Of a stretch of DNA of 64,000 bases, positions 11,260 through 23,463 are shown piece by piece (the stretch's first letter is position 1; every line of letters begins with the position of its first letter). Location: contig CM114275.1 of assembly GCA_050084515.1 (NCBI GenBank), positions 23,002,001 through 23,066,000 of the forward strand, given 5' to 3'. This stretch comes from Blasia pusilla (Eukaryota; Marchantiophyta; Marchantiopsida; Blasiales). A program made the translations under genes and the position numbers. Under the pieces are notes generated by a model. That model was given only the letters and a program-made list of their open reading frames with translations, made no database searches and was not told where the DNA came from.

Positions 11260-14200
11260 TCAACTCCTTGAACTCCTCAAATAGTGTGGAACGTTCTCAT
11301 TTGTTTGCGGAGGACAATGTAATTGGCAACAAGAACACGAGGGCATTGTTTGCGTTGCCATGGGTTCTTGCACTGGTGGGTCTGGTGTTGGTTCTATAAA
11401 TTTTTCATCCTTCAAGGGATTATTTTTCAACAAGAAAGCAGCTAAATATTCAGCCGGATTCGTTGGTCTACACAAAGAGAAAAAAAAAATCATTAAGTAG
11501 ATGTACAATTTATTTAATTATAAAAAAACTTATTATAAAGAAAAAATCTATTGTGTCAATACATATGTGGGGATTCTCTCTTCAATAAATTCTCTTCAAA
11601 TTTTGAAATAAGTTGTTTCCATCCCTTTTGACTAAAAAATATAGTAAAATGATGAAATAGGATTTTTTGAGATGGGGGTTTAGGGGGGATAACTTTCATC
11701 CTTACAAGGAGTGAGGACGTTAGATAGGGTTTAGGGTATATAATATTTCCTAGTAATTACAACACGCGTGTGTACATAATGGCAGCACCAATATTATAAT
11801 ATATTTAAGGAAAAAATTAACCAATATTAGTTCTTAAGGAAAAATCCCCATTGTAGTAACCATGCAATATTCTCGAGTTAAGTATGATCTGCGTAGATTT
11901 TAATCAAAATTCATATTCGTAAAATTGTGGTTGGGATATTCAATTTTTATGGGGATAGCCTAGTTAGTAATTCATAGGATTGTGATGTAAGAAGAGAGAA
12001 TAAATGAAATAAGAGTTATCAAAATGAATAGATCTACACGGTAATACATTTTATGGGCTTATGAAGTGAAATTATGGATTATAACTTGAATCTCATTATA
12101 AGAAATTTACTTGATAAAAAAGACTAACAATATTTAAAGTTATAACTAGTTTGGTCAGGTCAAAATGGAGTGGGGTAGAACCTTTCAGGAGCCACGGTTG
12201 AAAGTGTGAATAAAAAAACATATGGCATGGTTTTAGATGACATGTTAGGAGATGGAAGAACAAGAGAGCCCCAATGGATTTGGGCTCATAATAGCAAGCA
12301 GTAAGACAATACAGGAAACTATATATCAAAATTTCATACACCAAATTATGATAGGATGATTGGTTGATTAAAAATCAACCAATCATAATTTGGTGTATGA
12401 AATTCTAAATAGATTGATTTAGATGCACCAAATTCTAAATCAATCTATTTAGAATAATCCTATCAAATAGATGAAATTCTAAACCAATCTATTTAGAATT
12501 TCATAGATGAAATTCTAAATATCTAAATTTTATTTACAATTTCATAGAATGGAAAATTTTATTTATAATTTCATAGAATTTTATTTATAATTTCAAACAA
12601 ATGGAAAATTGAAATTAGAACTTCTAAATAGATTGATTTAGAATCTAATCCTATCATAATTTGGTGTATGAAATTCTAAATAGATTGGTTTAGAATTTCA
12701 TCTATGAAATTCTAAATAGATTGATTTAGATTGATTAAAAATCAACCAATCAAAATAGATTGATTTAGAAGTTCTAATTTCAATTTTCCATTTGTTTGAA
12801 AGTACTTTTTCCTAATTATGGAATCCTATTGGGAGCCATACAATTTATAGAGTTGCAAGAATTATAAACTCTCAGAATTTTAAATTATCAATAATTACAA
12901 GCTATCTTATTCCATCCTATCCATAGATCAAAGATTTTGGAATTAAAATCAGAAATATTGGGTTTAAACTTTAAAATGGTAAAATATATTTATATATCGA
13001 GATGTAGAGAAGTTGAAGTTGGGTAAATTTTTCAATCCAAGTTTATATTATCAAAAGAATAAGGACTATGAGAGAAAAAAATATAAGACTCAAGAAAATA
13101 TTTCTAATGATAGAAAAAAATTATCATTTCTTAGAAATATCCTTGCCTTTCAAGAACCATATGTTGAAGTCCTTGTAGAAGTAGTGGCACAATAGCCTCT
13201 TCCTGTGAAAATAATACAATTTTAAATTTTAAAATAATTTAATTATATATGAACCATTGAAGTTTGGTATTTAAAAAAAAAACTAATCAAGAAATTTCCA
13301 TAGTATAAACGAGTAAAATATTTGATATATTTGTTCCCAAAACCTATCTTTTTATAAGAAAAATTAATAGATTTGAAATTTGTCCTACGTTTCAAGAGAT
13401 ATTCGGAGAGCACTATATTTAATATGTATTAATCAAGGTTGTATATGGACAAGCACTCTATTTAATACATATGAATCAAGGTTGCATCTAAACAAAATCC
13501 GTGTCCGTGGACATGTCCGAGAACATGTCCATGGACTTACGTGCGTCTTATGGAAGTACTTATCTATCTGGGCCTCATCACCCCCTTCTTTTTCATCCGT
13601 TCCCATTTGCTTTTGTGATCCACACTTTCTTATTTCTTCTTTCTCCCACCTCCACTCCCTCCCTCTATTGCCTCATCCACCCTTGCCATGTCTTCCACCA
13701 TGAACTCTAAGTGTGGGTCCCATATTTTGCAATCCATGTCCGTGTACATGTTCAAACTTGTTCGTCCTAGGGACGGACTTGTCCATTTTTGTACAACTAT
13801 GATATGAATGCCTATAATCTAATCAATAGGATTATAGATTCCACAAAGAATTCAAAAAAATATTTCTTGTTCATCTGTAAAGATTTTACGGTGAGAGACT
13901 TCTCCAACAACAAGTATTTAAATCCGGTTAATACTATCATGAATTCTTTAGGAATTTAATCTCGGTTTGAATTATTTTATCCTAAGAAAAATATGAAGAA
14001 AATGAATATATCTGACATGTTATCTAATTATCAAAATAGGATTTTTTTAATCTTATTTGGTTTATGATATTAAAGATCATATCATTTGCCCAAAGAAATA
14101 ATTCATCATTTTAAATTTAGTAAGTAAGTCAAGGTTTAAATTTTCCTACCAAGAATGTTCGAATCGGCAAAGCTTTCAATTCTATTCTCTCTCTAAGCTC

Positions 14201-17200
14201 TAGAGCTAGCTTCTGTGCAGCCTCTCCCTGCATCATATTTTGTTTCAATATCCTTTCAATACAAAGGAAATATTTGTTATTTTAAATAATAGATAAAATT
14301 CTCATCTTATTTTGGAAATGACATCACTAGGAACATAGGAAGTTAAAAAGAAAACGGTTAGAAAATGTTCCAAAAATTTATTTTATGAAACTCTCTCGGC
14401 CTCTCTTCTTTTCATTTAGAATAATTATCTTCCTATATTAAAAATTATCTTTCGTTAAATATTTTACATGATATATACATATCAATGTGTAGTCATAATT
14501 TGAGCATATAATATTACCATAAATTCTAATAGAAAAAGTTCCCTAAATTAATTGTATATTGTATGGAGATTAAAACTAAGATTGAGGAAAGTGTATGTGA
14601 TTAAATTCTAGCAATGTAAATGTATATTGTAACATCTATTTACTCTTTCTTATCAATAAAATTTTTCTTATCTATGCTAATCATTTTGACTAATTTGCTT
14701 TTAGTGCAATCTACAAAAGAATTTATGTTGAGATAAATGTTATTCGCTTCGATGTCAAGTTTTTGTGTAGGTTATGTGGAAATTTTATGACATGAAGCAT
14801 GCATTTATAAAACTATTAGTGTAAAGCCTTTGCTATGCATTGGACTAATAATGAAGCTGCCCAAAAGTTCCAAAAAAATGAATTCTTGTTGCTCGCACTT
14901 CCAAAATACTTCTTGTCCCTTCGTCATGTGTTGATAAAAGAGGTATTTGCAAATCAAGAAGTTATCCTTCTTGATTTGAAAGAGGGACTAACATATTCAT
15001 GATTATGGACTTGTAAAAAAATCTCACAATATATGATTATCAAGACAAGATACAAGATGTAGTCATTTACTTATGATCTATTTTCAAACCCACACTCACT
15101 ATTCAATTCTTGAAAAAATTAAGTTCTATTAGAGACTCATTGAGATTTTGTTAATTTAAAAAAATTGGTTTCAAATAAGCCATTGGATAAGACACAAATA
15201 TTTAGGTTCTATTGTCTTTGTAATATTTTAAAATTATTAGAATCTTTTCTCATTATTTAAAATTCTATCTTCAATATTTATTTATAAGAATAAGTAGGAT
15301 AGGAGGATATATGTTTATATCATTCATTGACAAAATGAATGTATGAAATCATTAAATAAACTCATGTATTACTAATTTATTTCCACTAGATAATTTGAAA
15401 TACACTTTGTGCGAATTACAATTAAAATCATGCATAAAATATCTTTCAATGATTTACCTCCACAGGATCATCAAACCACAACTCAACAAAACTCCTTGGT
15501 ATCTTAACCTCCTCAACCAATGGCTCATTTATTATAGACTTAGGAAGATCTTGGTTATTAGAGTCTGAGAGCGTTCTTTTGTTGCTTGTAGTATCTTCTT
15601 GGATACTATTTTCTGTGCATAAAACAAAAAAATTTTGAAATTTTAATTTATTCCAAAGATTATGGTTGAAGGTATATTATAGCTTAACTATGATTAACAA
15701 AGATATCTAAAGTTACAATAATCTTGCCATACGGTCAAAAACCTCAACCCTTCTATATTTTGTGTTTTTATAAAAAATTCTGCATAAATTATTTTGATTA
15801 ATATGCCTAAGAAATTTAATGATAAAATATTGTAGTTTATACATAGAATAAAACTTAATTATGTTGCATATGAAAGAAATTCTTATGATAAACTATATTA
15901 TGAATCTAGAAAAATTCTTAAACTTCAAAATTTAAGATTGTAAGAAAAGTAATATTCTCGAATCTCTGTGGTAGTTTTTTTTAATTAATATATGTTATGG
16001 AGTAGAAAAAAAATTTCCTTTCATTTTAATCATTGGTAGAGTATCTAAATAAATTTTCTTGAAAGAAGATTATCAAGTAAGATTTTGGAATAAAAACCCT
16101 GAATTTTATACTAATTTTAAGCTTAAATTTATGATAATTATAATTTATCTTAATTCTTGCATAGTTTATGAAAAAAATTTCCTCCGTTTATTCATGTTAC
16201 AATCTTTATAAGCTTCTCATAATCGCAAATATTTTAACATGATTCAAAGAAATTGTGATAGTATTTTTAAAATATTTAAAATTTTCTTATAGAATCATAT
16301 TTTAATGCTAGTAATTGCATGGATATGTAAATTTTCAAATACACAATGAATTTTTTATGGATAACTTATTTTCTTTCCAAATCAAATTTCCCTGATATAC
16401 ATATATTACCCATTAATCAAATAAAAAATATTCCTCTTTTATTATATGTAATAACAAAGCTAGATTTCTTTAAAGTAAGATTATTATGAATTTTTTTCCA
16501 AAGGAATGAGAGAGTTTTGTGAGAATAAAGTATTAATATTGACCTTGATGTTTGGTATCTATGGGATCGTTTGTAGTTTTTTCATCCCTTGCTTTGACTC
16601 GGTCTTTTTCTTTTGCATCATTACCCTTCTTAGTTTTCTCATCCTTTGTACTAACTCCACCTTTTTCTTTTGCCTCATTTTTCTTCCGTTCAGACATCTT
16701 TCGTTCTCATTCAAGAAATACTTATAGCACGAAGGGCTTTGAAGTTGTGGTATGGGAAACTTAAAACCTTTCTCTTTGTCTACTCTCCACCACTAGTTTT
16801 CTGGTCGGTTTTAACTCCAACCATACTTAATTGTATTATGATCATCATTGTCTCATATTTATCTGCAAAAATTTTGAATGTCATCCGACAATAATTCTTT
16901 GTCAATATTAATTGTATACACTTCATGCATACTAATTATCACACATCTGGTGGCTTTCTTCATTGCTTATTCCAAGAGTCTCCGTTATGCTAAATTCCAA
17001 ACCTCTCTCCATAAGTATGCATGATTTCACTATTTAAACATTTTAAATGAAGAAAGCATTTTGTACAATTGGGGATTGAAATTAAAAAAATAAGACTTTG
17101 TATCTTATAAAATCTTCAAAAGGTGAGTTTGAAAAGATAAAGAAGGATTCTACAATCCATTCCTTGGGGCATGATGAATGAAACCTTAGGAAGAAGTAAG

Positions 17201-20200
17201 AAGCTCGATAAAGGAGTGTTCAAAAACTTAAAAATTCTTTTTCAAGTCGATAATGTAATAATATGATCATACCCTAATCATGAACTTATCATCATCGTTG
17301 ATTATTAGGGCTTTTTCCTTTCTTCCAACCATATAAACTCTTTGCATTTCAATCACTCAGGTTGATTCATGTCCATCAAAGCAAATGCTTTTCATTAAAA
17401 TGCTTTAAAATGTCTATCAAATATAAGAAAGAGTTAGTGGAGAAGAGAAGTTTATAAATAATAATATCTAATGAATAAATTAAATAATACATCAATAACT
17501 ATTCAAAGATATTTTTAAATTAAATAGTAGGATCGTGTGTGTATGAGAACTCTTATGAATGAGAGTAAATGATTCAAATATCCTAGTTTAAAATTTCTCG
17601 AAGAATTGTTTCAAAATCAGAAGAGGAATTTATGACTTTTATCTCCACAGTTCTAATTAAATTCAATATTTTCCCCTCATGATTTAAGAAAAAAATCTGT
17701 ATGTATTTTAGTCCTCAAGTGAACATTTAAATAGATATATGGGTGAACGTGCTTTCGGCAAATCAAGATATTTGAAAACGTAACTATCTTTCTCACTAGA
17801 TATTCAAAAAAATACTTTCGAGAATTGCTCTAATAATGTCCTAAACAAGGGTGCACGGAAACGGACATGCCCAATGGGTCTCCTGCCCGGGTTTCTTGAT
17901 ATCCTGATGGGTGATGGCACGTGTGGGCTTCTGATGCGGGAACGAGTGCGGGTTCACATCAAGGAGGCGGGCACGAATTGGCCCGCACGTATCCCACATT
18001 GACCCGCGGAGGGCGGGCTCAGGCCGGTACGGGTAGGAATCGGCCTGCACTGACCCTCCCTATGCGGGCCTATCACAAGCCAATGTGCGCTTAGGGCGGA
18101 CCGCTGCAGGTTACCAAAAAGGGGCGACGGGTTCTCAGACTAGATGCGGGCAAGCCGAGCCCAAGTGTACATTGCGGATGGAGTAGACTCGCATATGGGC
18201 CGCGGGTACATGAGCTTGCACATACATGTCCGTCCTAGGCACGGTTACACACGGACAAAGTTGGTGTCCGCGAATATGTCCATGTCCGTGTAGGTCTGAA
18301 TACCCCCGCACCCGAGCATGCCCAGTAGACCCGGGCTGACGGAGCCCGCAGTCGTTGGGCCTTGTCATGCCCGCCCTACGGGCATGGTTATAAGCCATGC
18401 AACGGGTGCGGACTCCGTTAGCTGAGATCTACGCAGTAGGCTCGGGTGCACGCTCGGCATGTCCGCACTTGTTCATTTCGATGCAACCTTGGTCCTAGGG
18501 ACAGACATTACTCCGCGAACATGGACATGTCCGAGGACATGAACGTTATTCTTGTGCAATCTTGGTCCTGAAGGATTAAAAATCTAAAGGTTTTATCAAA
18601 TGACTATAACTAATTCAATTTAGTGTTTTTCTCCTCATGATCTAAGAAAATATCGGATTGTGTTTCACTTGAGAAGTGCAGAATTACATAGATAGAAGTG
18701 AAAGTGCTTTGAGGCAATCAAGATATTTAAAAACATCACCATCTTTTTCAAAAGATATTAAAAAATTAATTGAATAATTTCTCTTATAATGCCCTAGGGG
18801 ATGGAAAATTTGAAATTTTCAGTAAATGTCTATAAATAGAAAAACTAGAAGCTAATTTTTAATAGAGAGTAAAATTTGGTGCATTTTTTGATAAATTTAT
18901 ATTAAAAATAACAAGAATAAAGTAGATGATAATATAGTTTAACTATCAGTAGAAGATAGGATTATTTAGATAATAGAAAACATAAATATGCCATCTTAAC
19001 AAAAACGAAATAATTTTAGAATTCTTGGATATTTGAGTCTCTTCTAAAACAAAATTCACAACTTTAAATCAAACTTATGATAAAGATTTTGACTAGGATC
19101 ATTTGAGAAGAGGAGGGTTACTTATATATTTATCTTAAAGTCAATTAAAAAATATCTAAGAATCTTTTATCTTAGAAGATACAAGATTTTTTAAGAAAAT
19201 AATTATTGGGTTTGATTACTTTCACTTTATGTTAGTGACAAATAAATTAGCAATCAAACTACAATAATCTATCATTTTTTCAAAGTTAGAGAAGGAATAA
19301 AATCAAGATTACTTATTCACTTTCCCAAGGACGAACATGTCAGTCCTAGCAACCCACATAAGTTTGCATACACGAAATTTTTTGTGTGCAACCTTGACCA
19401 TATGCAGTAAATGTGGGCCCCACCTCTTGCAATGCATGTCTATGGACATATCTAGACTTGTCTCTCTATATTTTTCTCAAGGAGGAACTAGTCTATTTTT
19501 TTGCAACCATGAATAAAATAAGATATGGCACAAGAAATGAAAAACATACCTTTCATTGCATCTGGAATATCCTAAATTTAACAAAATAAAATTTTAGGGA
19601 TCTAATATTTGGACACCAAGAAAAAGTTCTTTGTCCATGTTTTTTACTAAAGATCCCATTCCTCTACAAGTTAGAATCAAGTTATAATATGTGTTTTATG
19701 ATTTATATCATGAAGTTCTGACTTCAAAATAAATCCTTCCAAATAGAGCCAAAACATCAATTATTGTTAGGACCAAGGTCTAATGTATATTCTATAATTT
19801 CTATCATGGCATCATGGACGTCAAAATAACTCCTTGCAAATAACATTAAAACATTTATATATTTCTATGGGCAAGTGCCTCTATAGATGGAAGATAAAGT
19901 ACTCATTGATTGAGTTTCACGACCGTCTTACATTAAAGCTATTAGAGGGGAGTTTTGAAATGAATATGGGAGTCTCTATGGTTTTCCTTGTTTAAGAATA
20001 AGGAAATAGGGGATTTGGATAGGTGAAAGTGGATATAATTTTTTAGTTGGAAATCAAGGAAGTGGGAAGAATGGGAGTAGGCAATGTAGAGGTATTCTAT
20101 AAGAGATGATTTAGACATTAGTCGTTCCAAAGAGGTTGAGGGAGGGAGGAAAATTTATTTTTCTTAAATAAGGCATGGTAAGTGGATATAGTTTTCAAAA

Positions 20201-20855
20201 AAGTATTTTTTAAGAATACAAATATTTTTAGAATATATAAAATATATATTAAAATTTTAAAATAAGGGGATTTTTTTTCTCCTAAAGTAAGTAGGTGGGA
20301 ATGACCTAGGCATTTTCCGCATGAAAGAAGGGGGAACGCATATAGAAGATGAGTAGAATCAGAGGTGAAAATGAAGAGGAGTACATAAAGGATACAAAAG
20401 GGACTTGGCATTTTGTCAGTACTTATGTAGATTCTTATGGGGACCTCCACGCCTAGTTTTAAGATAAAATAATATACCTTCTTAAGGTCTCGTATAAGCC
20501 CATGCCATGCACAAGTTTGAATTTCCTCCAAGGTTGCATATGAACAAAATTCGTGTCCGCGGACTTAATTATGTCCTATAGAAGGACTTGTCCATATGGG
20601 GTGCATCTCCCCTTATTTCTCATGCCCCCCACTTGCCTTTGTGATTCACACTTTCTCATTTCTTCTTGCTGCCACCTCCATTCCCTCCCCCCTTTTTGCC
20701 ATGCCCGCCTTTATCCCGCCTTCTACCACGAACTATAAGTGTGGGTCCCACCTTTTACAATCCATTTCCGTGGACATTTCCAAAAAAAATTTACATGTCC
20801 GTTTTTGTGCAACCATGATTTCCTCCCATAATTCATTTTCAAACATCATTTTCAT
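11260..20855 (-). CDS. DPY-30-domain protein, seven exons, first exon interrupted by a MITE
   Basis: Exons on the minus strand are 20855-20478 (carrying an inserted element), 19571-19550, 16705-16544, 15612-15458, 14227-14150, 13202-13147 and 11467-11260. With the insertion removed they sum to 762 nt, or 253 residues, and every junction phase (0,1,1,0,0,2) agrees. Residues 34-80 are Lys/Glu-rich. Near residue 135 is the block PRSFVELWFDDP. The C-terminal third has RIELKALPIRTFL, then EEAIVPLLLQGLQHMVLER joined to PTNPAEYLAAFLLKNNP. That is the two-helix DPY-30 dimerisation motif (known family). Such motifs occur in COMPASS DPY30 and in ciliary radial-spoke and adenylate-kinase proteins, where they dock on amphipathic helices. 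The long basic N-terminus fits the ciliary group better, but this is inferred. Exons 3-7 are well supported. The first two are less certain, and the insertion introduces a stop. Confidence 0.68.
11468..13146 (-). other. GC-AG intron inside the DPY-30 motif
   Basis: The phase-2 junction GAAAG|GCAAGG ... TGTAG|ACC joins LER to PTNPAEYL and restores an uninterrupted motif. The donor is therefore GC, the accepted minor U2-type variant. The intron also carries the palindromic repeat cluster at 12328-12790. Confidence 0.65.
12328..12790. repeat. nested AT-rich palindrome and foldback cluster
   Basis: It starts with a near-perfect palindrome at about 12329-12402. Outer arms ATTTCATACACCAAATTAT and ATAATTTGGTGTATGAAAT enclose inner arms GATTGGTTGATT and AATCAACCAATC. 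The words AAATTCTAAATAGATTGATTTAGA and TTTCATAGA then recur many times in both orientations to about 12790. It may be a foldback or Stowaway-like element with internal duplications. No coding content is present. Confidence 0.75.
13387..13490. repeat. 46 bp tandem duplication at the edge of copy 1
   Basis: AGCACTATATTTAATATGTATTAATCAAGGTTG is followed by a second version, AGCACTCTATTTAATACATATGAATCAAGGTTG. The second version includes the left end of the miniature element. Confidence 0.65.
13477..13801 (+). mobile_element. hAT-type miniature element, 325 bp (family copy 1)
   Basis: It begins CAAGGTTGCATC and ends GTACAACTATG, which are imperfect terminal inverted repeats. It is flanked by a perfect 8 bp direct repeat, ATATGAAT, at 13469-13476 and 13802-13809. 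An 8 bp target duplication with CA-starting termini is diagnostic of the hAT superfamily (known). The interior has GTCCGTGGACATGTCC-type inverted words and a pyrimidine-rich middle, with no transposase. It lies in intron 5 of the DPY-30-domain gene. Confidence 0.85.
17640..18800. repeat. diverged direct repeats flanking an insertion
   Basis: About 200 bp at 17640-17845 resembles 18590-18800. Shared words include CCTCATGAT(T/C)TAAGAAAA, GCAATCAAGATATTT/GCAAATCAAGATATTT and TAATG(T/C)CCTA. The GC-rich element at 17846-18564 sits at the TAATGTCCTA end of the left copy. An old duplication followed by insertion explains the pattern. Confidence 0.65.
17846..18564 (+). mobile_element. GC-rich hAT-type element, probably composite (family copy 2)
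   Basis: It starts CAAGGGTGCACGG and ends TTGTGCAATCTTG, with flanks GTCCTAAA (17838-17845) and GTCCTGAA (18565-18572), a 7/8 match. An internal end-like sequence, GATGCAACCTTG followed by GTCCTAGG near 18480-18500, suggests nesting or a tandem partial copy. The interior is GC-rich and full of CCCGC, GGGC and GGACATGTCC words, unlike copies 1, 4 and 5. No transposase is present. Confidence 0.7.
19326..19511 (+). mobile_element. degenerate hAT-type miniature element (family copy 3)
   Basis: It has family words GTGTGCAACCTTG (19384-19396), GTGGGCCCCACC, GCATGTCTATGGACAT and a family-like right end, TTTGCAACCATG, at 19511. The left end is degenerate and I find no target duplication. It lies in intron 2 of the DPY-30-domain gene, just downstream of the 22 nt exon. 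Confidence 0.55.
20529..20817 (+). mobile_element. hAT-type miniature element, 289 bp, perfect target duplication (copy 4)
   Basis: Ends CAAGGTTGCATATG and TGTGCAACCATG form terminal inverted repeats. ATTTCCTC lies on both sides (20521-20528 and 20818-20825), a perfect 8 bp duplication that indicates a recent insertion. The target reads as the predicted first coding exon of the DPY-30-domain gene on the minus strand. The inserted 297 bp is a multiple of three, but the element carries an in-frame TAG there. Confidence 0.9.
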
Positions 20856-23400
20856 TCAATTTTGAGCAATCTATTTGCTCAGAAGGTGAATGATCACATT
20901 GGCTGAAATTGCCAAGTGTTGAGAGGAGAAGAATTTGCAAAATGAAAGGGCACTCTCCGACAATAAAATACATAATGATAGTACATGTCATAAAGGGATG
21001 AGGGATGGAGGATTCAAGGTTGTTAACAACAAATTTAAAAAAATGGTGGAGATGGGATTCTTTGGATAAAGAAGTGGAAAAGGGAACTTTAAAAGAACAA
21101 GACATTTTAAAGAGGAAAAGGAAACACATGAGTGTTGAAGAAGTTTGGGATTTTTTCTATTTTTAATTGTGCATCATAAGGGCATGGGTATGGTACCTCA
21201 AATATTTGGTATGTGTTAAAAGATAATTTAGGCATTAAGAATGTAATTATATGATAAAGTGACATGGGACCATAGTCTAGAGGAATGTAAAAATAGCAAA
21301 ATGATCCTTCTCCAATGAACCATACATTCCAAGGATTGGATATAAAGAATCTTTATAAATCTAAAAATCTTATGAAATATTGGGGAAAAATGAAAACAAA
21401 GATATTATCGAGATCACTAAACTCGTATATATTATCATCTTGATGAAACATGCACTGCGAAGAGCTTAATATAAGATCTCAATTTCTAGTTCAAGTTTCA
21501 AGAGAATTTCATACCTTAAAACCACAAAAAGAAGTAAGAGAGAAAGGTTAATAAGAAAGTTAGAAAAGAAAATATAAGATAAAATCTCTAAACAAGTGTT
21601 TGTTGAAGAAAAATCCCATCATTCTCATGATAAAGTAATTAAAGTCCTATATTCTTTAGGAGGAGGGATTGATTGGTCCTCTTTGTTTCATAAATGATGG
21701 AGACCATAGACTACATTTAACATACTTAAATAGATAAAGTTCGTATTTGACATTAATAAGTCAAAGAGGACCTCTTATATAGATGGGTTATCTCTTTCTT
21801 GGAGCGAATTGGCATATTTTAAGTTCATGGCTAATTTGGTTATAATTGAGGGATTTTGATCTAAAATAAAAGGTTATGGCTCGAGGTTTAGCATCCCATG
21901 AATATTTGGGAAGCACATGCCCCAAAGTGTTCTTCAAACATATGGCTTCTCGAGCCAACATTCGGAAAACTATTTGGCATCCAAATTTTTTATCTTAACA
22001 CTCTAAGAGAATCAATAGTTGTTTGCATATTTATGGTACTATGGGAGACCTTGGGGAGAGGAGAACAACTACTATGGGAGACTTTGGGGAGAGGAGAACA
22101 ACATACTACAGACTTAAGGACTTACTACGTTCAGAGCTCATTCTTACTTATTTGAGCTCCCCAGCAAATCCTCGGACCTATATGTAACTTGGTTTCAATC
22201 ATTAGAAGAAGGTTTTGATGGACAATCTAACCACAAGGAAATAATATACATGAGATTACATTGTTTATTACAAAGAGGAAATCCAAGGAAATTGTACATT
22301 ATTGGTCAATTTTGATGTTCCTCTACGCTATCTCCCATAGGCTCAAAATACACTAGCATTGTCAATATCAAGCATTTTCCTGGTGTTAATACGCAAAAGA
22401 GCTGTAGTAGTGAGGGTATCGCCGTTTTCTAATTGTTTGCATAGTTCATAACTCTAATGTTGTATACCAATACCAACATGTTAGTCCTCACTTTTTTTAA
22501 ATAAGAAAAACAACAAAAGAAGGGAAAGATCCTACTCCCATCCACATATGGAAGCTCAAACCTTATTATTTGATTGAAGTTGATCATTTGAACAAGGATT
22601 TTCACAACTAACAAACCTACATCTATATAATAGTTGGTAACCTCATATGCATAAGATGACAAGATAGTGAGATAATATGACAAAATAGGCAACATGTTTG
22701 AATTTTGTTGTTTGAGCCATCTTAGATGGGTAGAAATAGACAAGGATAGAGAAAACAAATAGTGATTTGAGTGGAATAGAAAAAAACTTATTAATCAAAT
22801 AATAATGGGTGATTATAAATATTAATAAATTCTAATAATTCTAATAAATAATCAAAATGTTATAATTTATGCCTTAATTCATATTTGATGGGAAGGGAAA
22901 TTAAATTTTAATGGAGAAGGAGTGGATTTTGTTTAAATTTTATGGAAGGGTAAAACTACTTAGGGCATTGGGATATCATTTAAATTTGAATGGAGGATTA
23001 CTTAGAAGAGTGAAATGTTATTACTCTTCTAAGATTTTAGAAAATAGAAATTATCTTTAATTTTTTAAATAAATAATGTGATTATTAAAAAAAACTTATT
23101 AATTCACATGTGATATTTTGGGAAAGGAAAATGAATTTTAATGGAAAGTAAAATTATTTTATTAATTAAAATTAACTAAGAATTTAGTTAGTGAATGTTA
23201 TTTTGGTGGGAAGAGCAAGAATAGTTATTGTTCAAACTTTTACGAAGGAGTGAAATTATTTAGGGGAGATTTAGGGGTATTATTTAAAGGTGAAATTTTC
23301 TTACTCTTTTAATATTTAAAAAAGTGGAAATTATACTTAAAATTTGAAATTAAATAGAATTAAATTTTTTTAATATAATTAAAAATGATTATTGATATCT
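20856..23400. other. AT-rich, no supported gene
   Basis: A possible short minus-strand exon with a pyrimidine-rich acceptor near 21515 (YEILLKLELEIEILY then stop) and a + frame near 22150-22290 look weakly protein-like. I cannot link either to a gene. Confidence 0.3.
22037..22102. repeat. 33 bp tandem duplication
   Basis: TACTATGGGAGACCTTGGGG... is repeated twice (22037-22069 and 22070-22102) with a single C/T difference. Confidence 0.9.
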
Positions 23401-23434
23401 GTTTTAAAGGCCCTTGTATTGAGGAATTGTTTTC

Positions 23435-23463
23435 GGGTGTGCATTGCACGCGCAACATACTAG
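23435..23463 (+). mobile_element. Helitron-like 3' terminus
   Basis: A short hairpin, GTGC-ATT-GCAC, is followed 10 nt later by CTAG and then a host T. This is the known 3' end layout of plant Helitrons. The matching 5' end upstream in AT-rich DNA could not be fixed. Confidence 0.5.

Larger units (their letters stand above)
16706..19549 (-). other. large intron 2 of the DPY-30-domain gene
   Basis: This 2.8 kb AT-rich intron holds two direct-repeat blocks and two miniature-element insertions, each listed separately. It is bounded by a GTATGT donor and a TGAATGAG acceptor. Confidence 0.5.

Noticed and set aside
12328-12790. CRISPR-like array of repeats
   Set aside because: Repeat units vary in length and orientation and there are no uniform spacers. 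The surrounding DNA is eukaryotic.
17841-18398. GC-rich minus ORFs of 69 and 87 codons
   Set aside because: They lie entirely inside a hAT-type miniature element, and their His/Arg/Gly-rich peptides come from its GC-rich repeats.
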